Shown piece after piece: positions 8,660 to 18,690 of a DNA stretch of 64,000 bases; position 1 is the stretch's first letter; each line of letters begins with the position of its first letter. The notes under the pieces were generated by a model that was not told where the DNA came from, did not search any database, and saw nothing but the letters and a program-made list of their open reading frames with translations. A program made the position numbers and the translations under genes. Location of the stretch: the NCBI RefSeq assembly GCF_014697125.1, contig NZ_JACJRG010000016.1:62001-126000 (forward strand), given 5' to 3'. The DNA is from Anabaena minutissima FACHB-250 (GTDB lineage: Bacteria; Cyanobacteriota; Cyanobacteriia; Cyanobacteriales; Nostocaceae).

Positions 8660-9340
8660 ATGAAACCTGTTTGGCACAAGGGACAACTAACCAAGTGGAA
8701 AGATGATCGAGGTTTTGGTTTTATACAATCCAGAGATAGCAGCCAAGAAGTATTTCTCCACATCACAGCATTGAAACACCTGAACCGTCGTCCCCAAGTT
8801 GGTGATTTTATTTGTTATCAACTCATAGTTGATAGAAATGGCAAGTTACGTGCGTCTAATGCTTCTCTAGAAGAGATTACATCAAAACCTATACTATTAT
8901 TTTCATCTTCTACGACACCGATGAAGTTTACATCCAAACCTATAGTAACATCTTCATCATTAGCATTAAAAACATTAATTCTATCTTTGATACCTAGCTT
9001 GGGTTCAATCCATTTTGCACTAACTACTGGCAACCTAATTCCTTTAATCCTTTATCCAGTTATGAGTGTAATTACTTTTGCATTATATACCGACGATAAA
9101 TTTCGTGCAAAACAAAACCGATGGAGAGTGCCAGAAAAGACCTTACATTTATGCGAATTTATGGGTGGTTGGTTAGGTGGATTTTTTGCTCAAGGGAAAT
9201 TACATCACAAAAGTAGCAAACCTTCTTATCAAGTCGTATTTTGGGCGATAGTAATTATTCATCTTGTATTTTGGTTAGTCTGGCTATTTTTTAGTAGAGA
9301 GTTGATCCATCTGTTTCTTGGTATTGCTTCTGGAAGGTAG
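8660..9340 (+). CDS. Cold-shock domain and DUF1294 membrane protein
   Basis: A 226-residue fusion. Residues 1-68 are a cold-shock domain with the RNA-binding motifs DRGFGFIQ and EVFLHI. A Ser/Thr-rich linker follows, and from about 105 a DUF1294 membrane module has hydrophobic segments near residues 107-150 and 193-215 and the signature TDDKFRAKQNRWRVPEKTLH. This fusion is known in bacteria, but its role is undefined. Starts at ATG 8660. It lies convergent with the hupL 3' fragment. Confidence 0.88.
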   Translation: MKPVWHKGQLTKWKDDRGFGFIQSRDSSQEVFLHITALKHLNRRPQVGDFICYQLIVDRNGKLRASNASLEEITSKPILLFSSSTTPMKFTSKPIVTSSSLALKTLILSLIPSLGSIHFALTTGNLIPLILYPVMSVITFALYTDDKFRAKQNRWRVPEKTLHLCEFMGGWLGGFFAQGKLHHKSSKPSYQVVFWAIVIIHLVFWLVWLFFSRELIHLFLGIASGR

Positions 9341-9490
9341 TTGAGTTAGTTCATGCAACATATAGCAATCCTAAAATATTCATAAGCAACTAGATCCTCG
9401 ATTTCTTTGAGTTTTCGTGGTGGTTCTAAAGCTTGAGATTATATTTGATCAGCTAATGACTAACTAAATTTAGCCATTAGCTACCATCCT

Positions 9491-10575
<1,085 letters not shown>

Positions 10576-10579
<4 letters not shown>

Positions 10580-10591
10580 ATAACTGCTATG
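10576..10591 (-). repeat. hupL element recombination site (proximal copy)
   Basis: CCATATAACTGCTATG on the plus strand matches the distal copy (20483-20498, CCATATAACTGCTGTG) at 15 of 16 positions in the same orientation. From memory of the Anabaena hupL element, the published 16-bp core reads CACAGCAGTTATATGG. The repeats stop exactly here, with no flanking similarity. The mismatch falls on a His codon third position (CAT versus CAC). Confidence 0.93.
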
Positions 10592-10614
10592 ACAACTGGT
10601 GATATATTGAAAAT

Positions 10615-10627
10615 GTTACTGAGTAAC
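10615..10627. promoter_or_regulatory. Palindrome in the xisC upstream region
   Basis: GTTACT-G-AGTAAC is a perfect 13-bp interrupted palindrome about 80 bp before the xisC start. It could bind a dimeric regulator. No factor can be named. Confidence 0.35.
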
Positions 10628-10707
10628 TTATTTAATAAGGCAAATTTGCTCGGTAAGAACATTTTATTTTCACCATTTCAGTTTATAAATAAGGGAATAT
10701 TTAGGGA

Positions 10708-12168
10708 ATGAGCGGACAAAATCAGGGTAATTGCGAGGAGACATATTCCACATCTACACATGAATATGCAAATGCAGACTCAACTGACTGGTTCGCAGAT
10801 ATGTTTGCAGATTTTGAGCCGCAGAACACCACAGACGGCAGCTATAGAGGAACAATGGCGAAAATAAAAGCAACGGAATTACAGTATCAAGCAGTTTTTG
10901 AACAGAAGTTAGTCGAAGCTAATACTAATTTAAAAAGGGAGAGAATAAGAGTTAGCATTAAACAAACTGGTAATTCTCTCCAATTACGAGCTACCCTACC
11001 CTTAAAACCAGGCGATATCAGTGTAGGTAAGCAGAAAAAACAGTATGATTTGTCTCTTGGGATACCAGCAAATTTAGAAGGACTGAAAACTGCGATCGAG
11101 GAAAGTTACGAGTTGGGTAAATTAATTGCTCGTCATACCTTCGAGTGGAGTGAAAAGTATTTAGGAATTAAATCTAGAGAGAAGCACGAAATAAAAACAA
11201 TTGGGGAATTATTAGATGGATTTGAGGAAAAATATTATCAAACCCGTCAGAAAACTATAACCAGTCAAAATACTTTTCCTAACTATATATCTGTAATTAA
11301 AAGAAACTTCCCTCTTACCCATTTAGCTACAAAAGAAAATTTTGAGGAAATTATTAATTCAGTTCAGGGGAATAAAAAAAATGAACTAATTGCCGTAACT
11401 TCTGTTTTGATTAAAACCTTTAATTTAGGATTTCAACTCGATGTTAAACGTGACAATGTCACTCCTGCCCATCGAGAAATACCTGACGATGAAAAAATAA
11501 TATATTCTTTTGACCTCTTTGAAAAATTCGCACTCAATCGCAAAAATACAAATATTAGTGATGAAATCGACACTTGGGAAATGTGGCGTTGGGTATATGG
11601 AATGTTGGCGACATTTGGGTTAAGACCAAGGGAACTATTTGTACAACCAGATATTAATTGGTGGATGTCTCCCCAAAATATAGACCATACTTGGAAAGTG
11701 AATAAAAATACCAAAACTGGATATCGAGAAGTTATTCCTTTTGTTCCTGAATGGATAGAATTATTTGATTTAAAAAATCCCAAACCATTAAATATTTTAG
11801 AACAAAAGGTTGCAAAAATTTCATCTGTGCAAAATATTAATTGGATGCGGAGAGATATATCCAGATGGTTTAGAAAAGTGGGAGTTGAGTTTCAACCCTA
11901 CGATTTACGTCATGCTTGTGCAATTCGAGCGCATCTTCAGGGAATACCCATTAAAGCAGCAGCAGATAATTTAGGTCATACTGTTGATGAACATACAAAA
12001 ACCTATCAGCGTTGGTTTGGTATTGAAAATCGGAAAAAAGCCTTTGGTGAGGTAATTAGTCAAAAGTCATTAATTGAGTTGCAGAAGAATGAAATATTGG
12101 CGTTACGGATAGAGAATGAAAGGTTGAAGTTGGAAGTTGAAAAGTTGAAATTCTCAGAGAATGTCTAA
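10708..12168 (+). CDS. xisC: XisC, heterocyst-specific site-specific recombinase of the hupL element
   Basis: A 486-residue tyrosine recombinase of the XisA/XisC type that excises the hupL element in developing heterocysts. The catalytic C-terminal domain shows box I with R306/R308 (FGLRPRELF), R401 in YDLRHACAIR, H424 in DNLGHT and the probable nucleophile Y433 in TKTYQRW. In box II the usual His before the Arg is Tyr (Y398), a feature I recall as shared by XisA and XisC. The C-terminus (about 453-482) is a coiled coil. It is transcribed away from the adjacent hupL fragment and starts at ATG 10708, 117 bp from the recombination site. Confidence 0.93.
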   Translation: MSGQNQGNCEETYSTSTHEYANADSTDWFADMFADFEPQNTTDGSYRGTMAKIKATELQYQAVFEQKLVEANTNLKRERIRVSIKQTGNSLQLRATLPLKPGDISVGKQKKQYDLSLGIPANLEGLKTAIEESYELGKLIARHTFEWSEKYLGIKSREKHEIKTIGELLDGFEEKYYQTRQKTITSQNTFPNYISVIKRNFPLTHLATKENFEEIINSVQGNKKNELIAVTSVLIKTFNLGFQLDVKRDNVTPAHREIPDDEKIIYSFDLFEKFALNRKNTNISDEIDTWEMWRWVYGMLATFGLRPRELFVQPDINWWMSPQNIDHTWKVNKNTKTGYREVIPFVPEWIELFDLKNPKPLNILEQKVAKISSVQNINWMRRDISRWFRKVGVEFQPYDLRHACAIRAHLQGIPIKAAADNLGHTVDEHTKTYQRWFGIENRKKAFGEVISQKSLIELQKNEILALRIENERLKLEVEKLKFSENV

Positions 12169-12323
12169 AAATCCAGAGGACTATAGCAAAAGTTAAGAAT
12201 TGAATTGATAAGTGATCGAGGCATAACAAATCATTAGAGCGGACAGAATTGTGATACTTTAGTTGATAGCCAAAATATTTTACTGCCGATAAACTTAGTC
12301 GTTAGCTGGAGGAAACATCACAG

Positions 12324-12881
12324 ATGGTTGCAACCATTACGCAAGAAGATAATTTGATTTTCCAAACCTACTACACTGTACTGCTATTAAAAGAGTTAGG
12401 TGAAGTTAAATTTGAAGATTCAAGTCAGTTTGATGACTTAAACCTTTCAAGTCAAATAAAACAGTCATTAAAGGATATTGGGATACAAAATCAGGGAAGT
12501 GCAATTATGGTTCTTTATGCTATGTTGGTAGTACCTAAGGAGATAATTGCACAAGAATTTAAGGAAGAATATGAAAAGATCAATGAATTTCTAAGAACAG
12601 AGGTAACGTTGCATCAGACCACATATGAAAAAGAAGATGAAAACAATTTAAATTCTATCTGCTTTATTCGTCATGTACGTAATTCCGTTGCTCACGCAAA
12701 AATATCATTTACTCCTGGGGTTTCTGTAACATTCTACGATAAAAAGTCTGCGACGACTAAAGGTGGCGCAACAAAAATTGAAGAAATATGTTTTAGTCTA
12801 CCACTAAATAGATTTGGGGATTTTCTTAATTCTTTGCAAGATGTTCATCTCAAATACATACAAAAGCGGAGAAATTCGTAA
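12324..12881 (+). CDS. HEPN-like protein in the hupL element
   Basis: A 185-residue soluble, mostly helical protein. The segment IRHVRNSVAHAKISF contains the RN-x3-H (Rx4H) motif typical of HEPN ribonuclease-like domains, found in toxins and defence proteins. A GGAGG ribosome-binding site at 12308-12312 supports ATG 12324. It stands alone on the plus strand after xisC. The HEPN call rests on the motif and the helical context, so a function in RNA cleavage is an inference. A nucleotidyltransferase partner (MNT) is not seen. Confidence 0.6.
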   Translation: MVATITQEDNLIFQTYYTVLLLKELGEVKFEDSSQFDDLNLSSQIKQSLKDIGIQNQGSAIMVLYAMLVVPKEIIAQEFKEEYEKINEFLRTEVTLHQTTYEKEDENNLNSICFIRHVRNSVAHAKISFTPGVSVTFYDKKSATTKGGATKIEEICFSLPLNRFGDFLNSLQDVHLKYIQKRRNS

Positions 12882-13238
12882 ACTATTACAGTGTGGCTAA
12901 AGTGCGATCGCCGATATTGTAGGGTGCGTTCCTCACGACAACTCCTAATTACTCCGCCGATAAATTCCTGGGAATGCAGCAGGATTATAGAATTTAATCA
13001 AGCGATCGCAGTCTAGAGGTGTTAGATTTGCCGTTAAACATATTTGAGTGCGATGTGCAAAGCCCGGTCTCCGACCATCGCGCAATATCCATTTTCTTGT
13101 GCTTCCTTAACTACTATTAACTGCGATAGCGCAAGTGCTGACTTGTCAGTTCGCTAATATCGGGTTAGTGCGATCGCCAGGTTAAAATGAGAGGGCGATC
13201 GCATCCTGTCACCAAACCTCAGACGAGGAGATTCACAA
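12882..13238. other. Repeat-rich intergenic region in the hupL element
   Basis: 357 bp without a gene, dense in HIP1 octamers and fragments of a modular palindromic repeat. One module at 13031-13090 ends in GCAAAGCCCGGTCTCCGACC-type sequence, and a second at 13123-13160 carries GCTGACTTGTCAGTTCGC. Both recur elsewhere in the element. Confidence 0.6.
13031..13090. repeat. Modular palindromic repeat, copy 1
   Basis: It begins GTTAAACATATTTGAGTGCGAT and continues with a hairpin, GGTCTCCGACC, enclosed by GCGATG/CATCGC arms. The 25 bp at 13057-13081 are identical to 13699-13723. The left half is almost identical to the copy at 16740. Confidence 0.7.
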
Positions 13239-13457
13239 ATGCCATTGGCTGAACTAATGTCACAAATTCAAACACTGCCCAGAATTGATAAACTTAGGCT
13301 GATGCAGTTTCTAGCCACAGAACTGGTAAAAGAAGAAGATGCAAACTTCTTTGTTGCAAATCAAGAGTATCCGGTCTGGTCGCCTTACAATTGCTCTGAG
13401 GCTGCCAATATTTTGATGAATCTTCTGGCTACAAAGCAACAAGAAAAGAATGGTTGA
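13239..13457 (+). CDS. Small hypothetical protein, partner of the retropepsin-like gene
   Basis: A 72-residue protein (MPLAELMSQIQTLPRIDKL) preceded by GAGGAG, consistent with an ATG 13239 start. Its N-terminal helix resembles those of small antitoxin-like proteins that often sit directly before aspartyl-protease-like genes in cyanobacteria. The next gene begins 8 bp before its stop, so the two are translationally coupled. Family assignment is uncertain. Confidence 0.6.
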   Translation: MPLAELMSQIQTLPRIDKLRLMQFLATELVKEEDANFFVANQEYPVWSPYNCSEAANILMNLLATKQQEKNG

Positions 13458-13686
13458 CGCTCAAAGATTTCCCTACAAAATTATTGACAGTAGCCTTGGC
13501 ATGGTCGATAGAATGCCCTATCTGCCTTTGACCCTCGGTTATAACGGTCATTCCTTAAACGTTGAAGGATTATTGGACACAGGCGCAAGCGTTAATGTTT
13601 TGCCCTACGAAATAGTAAGCTGTTGCAATGCCCTTGAACTCAGTTATAAATATAAACCGTCTAACTTCACTGTTAAACATCTTTGA
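13450..13686 (+). pseudogene. Retropepsin-like aspartyl protease, truncated at the 3' end
   Basis: The 78-residue frame contains the catalytic motif LLDTGASVNVLP of retroviral-type aspartyl proteases, preceded by MPYLPLTLGYNGHS. Full-length members are, from memory, about 130-140 residues, so the C-terminal half is missing. The frame stops in the modular repeat at about 13660-13730 (residues SNFTVKHL are repeat-encoded). The simplest reading is that insertion of the repeat truncated the gene. It overlaps the preceding gene by 8 bp. Confidence 0.7.
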
Positions 13687-13730
13687 AAAAAGCGATTGGC
13701 AAAGCCCGGTCTCCGACCATCGCTCAAGAT
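13664..13730. repeat. Modular palindromic repeat, copy 2
   Basis: CTAACTTCACTGTTAAACAT is followed by an AGCGAT arm and the same 25 bp as at 13057-13081 (here 13699-13723). It lies across the end of the retropepsin frame. Confidence 0.7.
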
Positions 13731-13760
13731 GCAAACACAGAAATCAATAATTTAAAATAC

Positions 13761-15311
13761 TCAAGCCCGAATCACAGTAATCCGACGTTGATTTTGTGTC
13801 AGTACAACCTCAGTTGATAAACGTTCTTCCATTGGCAAAGCATTTTTACGCCTATCAAACACAAATAACCAACCAAAATCTAACCCCAAACGCCCTAAAT
13901 AGGATTCTAACTGCTCAATACCATCATTTTGGGGGTCACGCTTTTTCTCCCGCCATACCTTTAACTCGATACCTAACGTCACATCTTTGTAACGCAGACA
14001 TAAATCCATTCTGTCACTACCAATTGCATATTCCCTCTCCAAGACTCCACCACCATTAATAACACGATGCAAGAAAGCCATTAATACGATGTGGGGGGCA
14101 ATTTCATGATAGCCAGTGCTACCTAATAACGGTTCTCCATGCTGTCGCCAAAACTTGAGAAATGCTGCAAGTAACGCATCTATATTTAACTCCCCTTCCG
14201 GGGTTAACCAAGTTGGTGCAATCACTGGTAGGGAAGCCATTGGTGTCACCGTTAACACCCTGGGTAAAACTTCCCGATAAATGGGATTAGCAATAGTTAA
14301 TCCACCTTGGGGGTGCATTTTACACAAACCTAAATCAATCACAAATTGAATATCATCATTGGGTATATCCCCCAATTCCAAACCTGCTAACATCGGCTCG
14401 ATAATTGCTTTTATCCTTGGTTCTCGTAGGCGTTCAGCTAAACTATCAAGATGAGTATCTTGACGGGCAATTAATATTTCTTTTGCCTGTAAAATATGTT
14501 CTTTAGTAATAGCAATACTTCTATCTTTAACCATTTTTTCCACAACTTCTTTAGCCAGAGCATTAACTAACCAAGGTTGTCCTTGAGTTAAATCAAAAGC
14601 TGTTGCAGTTGCCTCTGGTGTGAAAATTTGTCCTGTTTCTGCTGTATGTTGTTGATATAGTTCTGCCACTTCCTCGGCGTTGAAATTTCTCAGGGTAATG
14701 GAAGTGACTTTGATATTAAAAGGACTGGATGTGTTTAATCTGTCACTACCACCGGATGCGACTTTATAGTCTCGCACATCCCTTAAACCAATCAATCCTA
14801 CCGATGAGGGGAAATTTTCTGGACGACTGCGATAGCCTTCACGTAACTGTCGTAAAACTGAAATTAGTGTTTGGTCTTGTAGAGAATCAATTTCATCTAT
14901 AAATAATACTATTGGACGATTTATAGCTTTTGACCAAGCTCTTAAATTTTCACCAATTCTCTGCCCAGGGGCATTATAAACCCAAGCTGGGGGTTGTAGT
15001 TCTGGGGGTAGGTTATCCTCAATTGTATTCTGCCAAGTTCCCAAAATTGCTAATTCTGCTGCACTGGGGTCATGATTAAATGCACTTCCTACCTCGACTG
15101 ATACTACTACTGCTGCATAACGTCCTGTATCGGTAAGTTGCTGTGCTAGGGCTAACATTGCGGTGGTTTTCCCCGTTTGTCGTGGTGCATGAAGAACAAA
15201 ATAACTACGCTGTTGAATTAGCTCCTCCAAATCTGGTAATCGTATTGTTGGAGATAGCATATAGTGGATATCGTCTTCACAAGGACCTGCAATATTAAAC
15301 CAGCGAGACAT
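13761..15311 (-). CDS. AAA-like ATPase with C-terminal PD-(D/E)XK-like domain (paralogue A)
   Basis: A protein of about 516 residues from ATG 15311 (MSRWFNIAGP); an upstream GTG at 15335 gives 524. The ATPase domain has Walker A in HAPRQTGKTTA and Walker B in VLFIDEIDSL, then a winged-helix region (about 230-330). The C-terminus shows a PD-(D/E)XK-like core (DLCLRYKDVTLGIELKVW, then QLESYLGRLGLD). This layout occurs in the 'AAA-like domain' family common in cyanobacteria, whose function is not established. It is nearly identical to 18691-20247 except for a stretch just before Walker B. Confidence 0.85.
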   Translation of the reverse strand: MSRWFNIAGPCEDDIHYMLSPTIRLPDLEELIQQRSYFVLHAPRQTGKTTAMLALAQQLTDTGRYAAVVVSVEVGSAFNHDPSAAELAILGTWQNTIEDNLPPELQPPAWVYNAPGQRIGENLRAWSKAINRPIVLFIDEIDSLQDQTLISVLRQLREGYRSRPENFPSSVGLIGLRDVRDYKVASGGSDRLNTSSPFNIKVTSITLRNFNAEEVAELYQQHTAETGQIFTPEATATAFDLTQGQPWLVNALAKEVVEKMVKDRSIAITKEHILQAKEILIARQDTHLDSLAERLREPRIKAIIEPMLAGLELGDIPNDDIQFVIDLGLCKMHPQGGLTIANPIYREVLPRVLTVTPMASLPVIAPTWLTPEGELNIDALLAAFLKFWRQHGEPLLGSTGYHEIAPHIVLMAFLHRVINGGGVLEREYAIGSDRMDLCLRYKDVTLGIELKVWREKKRDPQNDGIEQLESYLGRLGLDFGWLFVFDRRKNALPMEERLSTEVVLTQNQRRITVIRA

Positions 15312-15597
15312 AGAATTTTGGCAGTTGGCGGACACTTTGAGTTTAGACGATTTTAGGGTTGGGGATGGCAGGAAGGGCTAATTGGGGATTTTTGTTTGTT
15401 TAAACATCGGGTAGATATACCGAATCATTCCGTCTATTACTCGGAAAAAGATAATAGCCAGAAAATTTATTACTATTCACCCAGATTTAGGTATTTATCT
15501 TGAAAATGTATGTATAATATGTGGACATTGATGATATCCAAAAAAGTTCTTGGTATGTTGATGTACATCAGTACAATTTATACATATAAGCAAAGAG

Positions 15598-16686
15598 ATG
15601 GAAAACATTATATTAAGTTTGCTAGATAATGGCATAGATTATATTCTTGAGGCAGTACGTCCATTATTTCTTAATCGTCTTGAATCTCCACACTTTCTTA
15701 AATATTCCATATTACATCTCTACTCAGGAATTGAATTATTACTAAAAGAAAAACTTAGAAAAGAGCATTGGAGCTTAATATTTCAAGATATTAGTAGTGC
15801 AGATCCCAGGAAGCTTCAAAGTGGTGATTTTGTAAGTATCTATCATGATGAGTTGATTAAAAGGCTTAAGGGTATTCTAAATATTGATATTAACGACAAA
15901 CCATTTAAAATGCTTCGAGCCTTACGAAATAGATTTGAGCATTTTGAGGTAAAAGTATCTATCAGTGAATGTAAAGAAACTATTGCTTCTGCATTAGATG
16001 AAATTATAAGCTTCTGGGATAAACACCTAATGGAAAATAGTACGGTTGAACAAAAAAACAAGTTTGGGCAGATAAAATCAATTGCAACTAGTTATGAAGA
16101 ATATAAACGACAAAGGCTACAAAAATTCGAGCCAGTAATTAATAGTATTACTGAAAGTGAGAATGGAATTCTTGTTGTATGTCCGTTTTGTGTGTCACTT
16201 AGTTTTGTAGTATTTAAAGATGATTATAAAGATTGTAAGTGTTTTGTCTGTGATGAGAAAATTTCAAAAATTGATCATTTGAATAATACGAGGAAACAAG
16301 AGAAGGATGATGAAGAATTTTCATTTTTACCCTTTGAAACATACGATACAAAATGCTCATCCTGTGGTTCAGAAACAAGAATAAGAAATAAAATTTCAGA
16401 TGATGAAACTATGTATTATTGCTTGAACTGTCTTGATACACAAGTTATCTTAAAACAAGAGCAAAGAGATAAAGAGTTTAATGAATGGGTTGAGAGGTTG
16501 TATGCTGAACATACAAATGACGAAGTTATGTCGATATTGAAAAAAGAATTATTTGAATTGGAAGAAAGTCAAATAGAATCAGGTTATGTTAGTAGAGAAG
16601 AAGTGGAAAGGGAAAGACAAGTCAGAAAAGAAAACCGTCGTATTGCTCTTTTAGAAGAGTTAAAAAGAAGAGGTGTTGAAGCATGA
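15598..16686 (+). CDS. HEPN-like protein with two zinc ribbons
   Basis: A 362-residue protein. The N-terminal half is helical and has MLRALRNRFEHFEVKV, an RN-x3-H (Rx4H) motif of the HEPN type. It is followed by two Cys pairs, CPFC...CFVC near residues 200-222 and CSSC...CLNC near 258-282, which look like zinc ribbons. The C-terminus is highly charged and helical (EEVERERQVRKENRR). Starts at ATG 15598. It is probably a nucleic-acid-acting defence or toxin-like protein; this is inferred from motif and location in the mobile element. Confidence 0.6.
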   Translation: MENIILSLLDNGIDYILEAVRPLFLNRLESPHFLKYSILHLYSGIELLLKEKLRKEHWSLIFQDISSADPRKLQSGDFVSIYHDELIKRLKGILNIDINDKPFKMLRALRNRFEHFEVKVSISECKETIASALDEIISFWDKHLMENSTVEQKNKFGQIKSIATSYEEYKRQRLQKFEPVINSITESENGILVVCPFCVSLSFVVFKDDYKDCKCFVCDEKISKIDHLNNTRKQEKDDEEFSFLPFETYDTKCSSCGSETRIRNKISDDETMYYCLNCLDTQVILKQEQRDKEFNEWVERLYAEHTNDEVMSILKKELFELEESQIESGYVSREEVERERQVRKENRRIALLEELKRRGVEA

Positions 16687-16731
16687 TCGCCAATCTAGTA
16701 GGATGCGTTAATGTAATGTAACACACCTTAT

Positions 16732-16798
16732 AATTTCACTGTTGAACATATTTGAGTGCGATAGCGCAAGCGCTGACTTGTCAGTTCGCTCAATATCC
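16732..16798. repeat. Modular palindromic repeat, copy 3
   Basis: TTTCACTGTTGAACATATTT matches the left module of copies 1 and 2, but the right module is GCGCAAGCGCTGACTTGTCA plus GTTCGC, a CTGAC-TT-GTCAG hairpin shared with 13123-13160. Confidence 0.7.
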
Positions 16799-16804
16799 AA
16801 ACTA

Positions 16805-18295
16805 TTATTCGGGAGGTAGTGTTCTAATATGGAATAAATTGACCTTATTATCAATATTTCGCAATATATTAGCACCAAGAACATAGGCATATAAACTAGC
16901 AGGTTCAAAGTGAAATCGTACACCTTTATATAAAAAATCAGGATCTCTGATAGTCTTAGTCGTTATTAAAATCGGCTGTGCCACACTTGGATTCTGTTTC
17001 ACAAATTCTACGCAGTTGTCCAATTCCGAGGGTGAACTATAAGGACGATCGCTCCATTTAACCTCAACCATCCAAGAAGGGACTTGATGAGTGACATTTA
17101 AATGGACAATGTCAATCTCTCCTGTCTTCCATCGCGCATAGTAAAGCTCAATCATTTTACTATGTTGCCATTGGCTAAAGATGGCAGTTTCAGTCATAGC
17201 ACCCATCGCTTTAGAGTTTGTTTCCAGTTGTCCAAATAATGCAGCCCGCATTGATGGGTTAGTCAAATAGACTTTAAAGCAAATTGCTCTCTTGAACCTC
17301 TTGGCATTTTGATCAATTCGCTCTACGCGACGGATCAGAAACGCTGCTTCAAGATACTCAAGATAACGTTTAATAGTGTTTTTAGCAACACCAGAGGATT
17401 GTGATAATCCCTCTAGACTTACTTCGTTGCCAGAGTTATACGCTAGGGTCGTAAAAAGTCTATTAAGTTCCTGAATATCACTAATTCCATAAAGACTTGG
17501 TAAATCTCGTAGTAAGACTTTATCAATGATGTCACTTTTAATATATTGGGTAGGATTCTGGCGGATTGTCTCGGAGAAAACAGCTTCTGGATATCCGCCA
17601 AAGTTGAGGTAATTAATAAACTCCTGATTTAATTGTTCGATATTTTGAGATAAAAACTCATACCTCTTTGATGGATATCCAGAGTCTTCAGAGTCATGAA
17701 TATTTGCCCCAATTAATTCACCTTCTCTTCCTATAAACATTAAATACTCAGCAAAGGTGAGCGGTGGTAGGATGTAGTCACTGAATCTACCAGCACCAGA
17801 CTCAGTGCTTTTCAGTCTTAGCGCGGCAGCAGCAGAACCAGTAGCAACAAAACGGTAACTTGGAAATGAATCAACGAGAGATTTTAGATGAATTTCCCAT
17901 TCTCGTAAATATTGGATTTCATCAAAAAAGACAAATAGCTTTGAATTGCGCTCGTGATTGAATAATTCCTGAAAGTAACTAAGTATACGCTCTAATGGAA
18001 GCCCAGTATAAATTGGGGTTTCAAGAGATACATATAAAATATTTTCCGCGCTAATACCAGAATCTAAGAGTAGACGGATACTGTGATAAACCATCACAGT
18101 TTTACCAACACGCCTGGGTCCCATCAAAACTATTGCTCGATGCACACTTGTATTCAAGATGTTTTGAGAGAAGGTCTCAAAATACTTGCGTCGTGGGGTA
18201 TCTTCGTAGATTATTTTCTCCTCACTACCTGTTTCCCACCAAGGATTATCAAATTGAAGGCGGGAGATGATGTCTTCTTTTGCAATTTCCAGCAT
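16805..18295 (-). CDS. DUF4143-type ATPase (AAA_14 plus DUF4143)
   Basis: A 496-residue ATP-binding protein. Walker A is LMGPRRVGKTVM (about residues 57-66), Walker B is LFVFFDEIQYL, and a sensor segment reads FVATGSAAAALRLK. From about 270 a winged-helix segment (LAYNSGNEVSLEGLSQSSG) leads into a C-terminal nuclease-like fold with GEIDIVHL and WMVEVKWSD, the DUF4143 layout. These ATPases are widespread and poorly characterised. It starts at ATG 18295. It resembles the paralogue A/B genes in layout but not in sequence. Confidence 0.85.
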   Translation of the reverse strand: MLEIAKEDIISRLQFDNPWWETGSEEKIIYEDTPRRKYFETFSQNILNTSVHRAIVLMGPRRVGKTVMVYHSIRLLLDSGISAENILYVSLETPIYTGLPLERILSYFQELFNHERNSKLFVFFDEIQYLREWEIHLKSLVDSFPSYRFVATGSAAAALRLKSTESGAGRFSDYILPPLTFAEYLMFIGREGELIGANIHDSEDSGYPSKRYEFLSQNIEQLNQEFINYLNFGGYPEAVFSETIRQNPTQYIKSDIIDKVLLRDLPSLYGISDIQELNRLFTTLAYNSGNEVSLEGLSQSSGVAKNTIKRYLEYLEAAFLIRRVERIDQNAKRFKRAICFKVYLTNPSMRAALFGQLETNSKAMGAMTETAIFSQWQHSKMIELYYARWKTGEIDIVHLNVTHQVPSWMVEVKWSDRPYSSPSELDNCVEFVKQNPSVAQPILITTKTIRDPDFLYKGVRFHFEPASLYAYVLGANILRNIDNKVNLFHIRTLPPE

Positions 18296-18690
18296 AAAAC
18301 TAAGATTAGTTTGCTAGTCTTAGCTTATTTAAAAACAATATTAATGTCAATCAATTAATCTTATTCTTAATTCAGGATGGAGATGAGACTGAAATACATA
18401 GCACTACGTGTTATAGTTAGGACATTCTCAAATCCTGAAACTCAGTCATAGTTTACTATTACCTGTTGCCTAGAGCGTACCGCTATAGAGGTATATTACT
18501 GTATTTGAAGCCTAACTTCACCGTTAGCCGTTCATAGCGATCACAGTCTAATGGAACTGGGAACTTTAGCTAGAATAGGAAAGCTACTTATTAAACTGCG
18601 ATCGCTCATCACCGGAGGCTGAGTTGATAAAAAGACACCCAGCACTCCATTTTGTTCAAATTTGTAACAGTTTTTCCTATATCTGCATAC
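18296..18690. other. Intergenic region in the hupL element
   Basis: 395 bp between a divergent and a convergent minus-strand gene. There is no gene, only HIP1-type octamers and fragments similar to the modular repeat (CTAACTTCACCGTTAGCC near 18522-18540). Confidence 0.4.
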
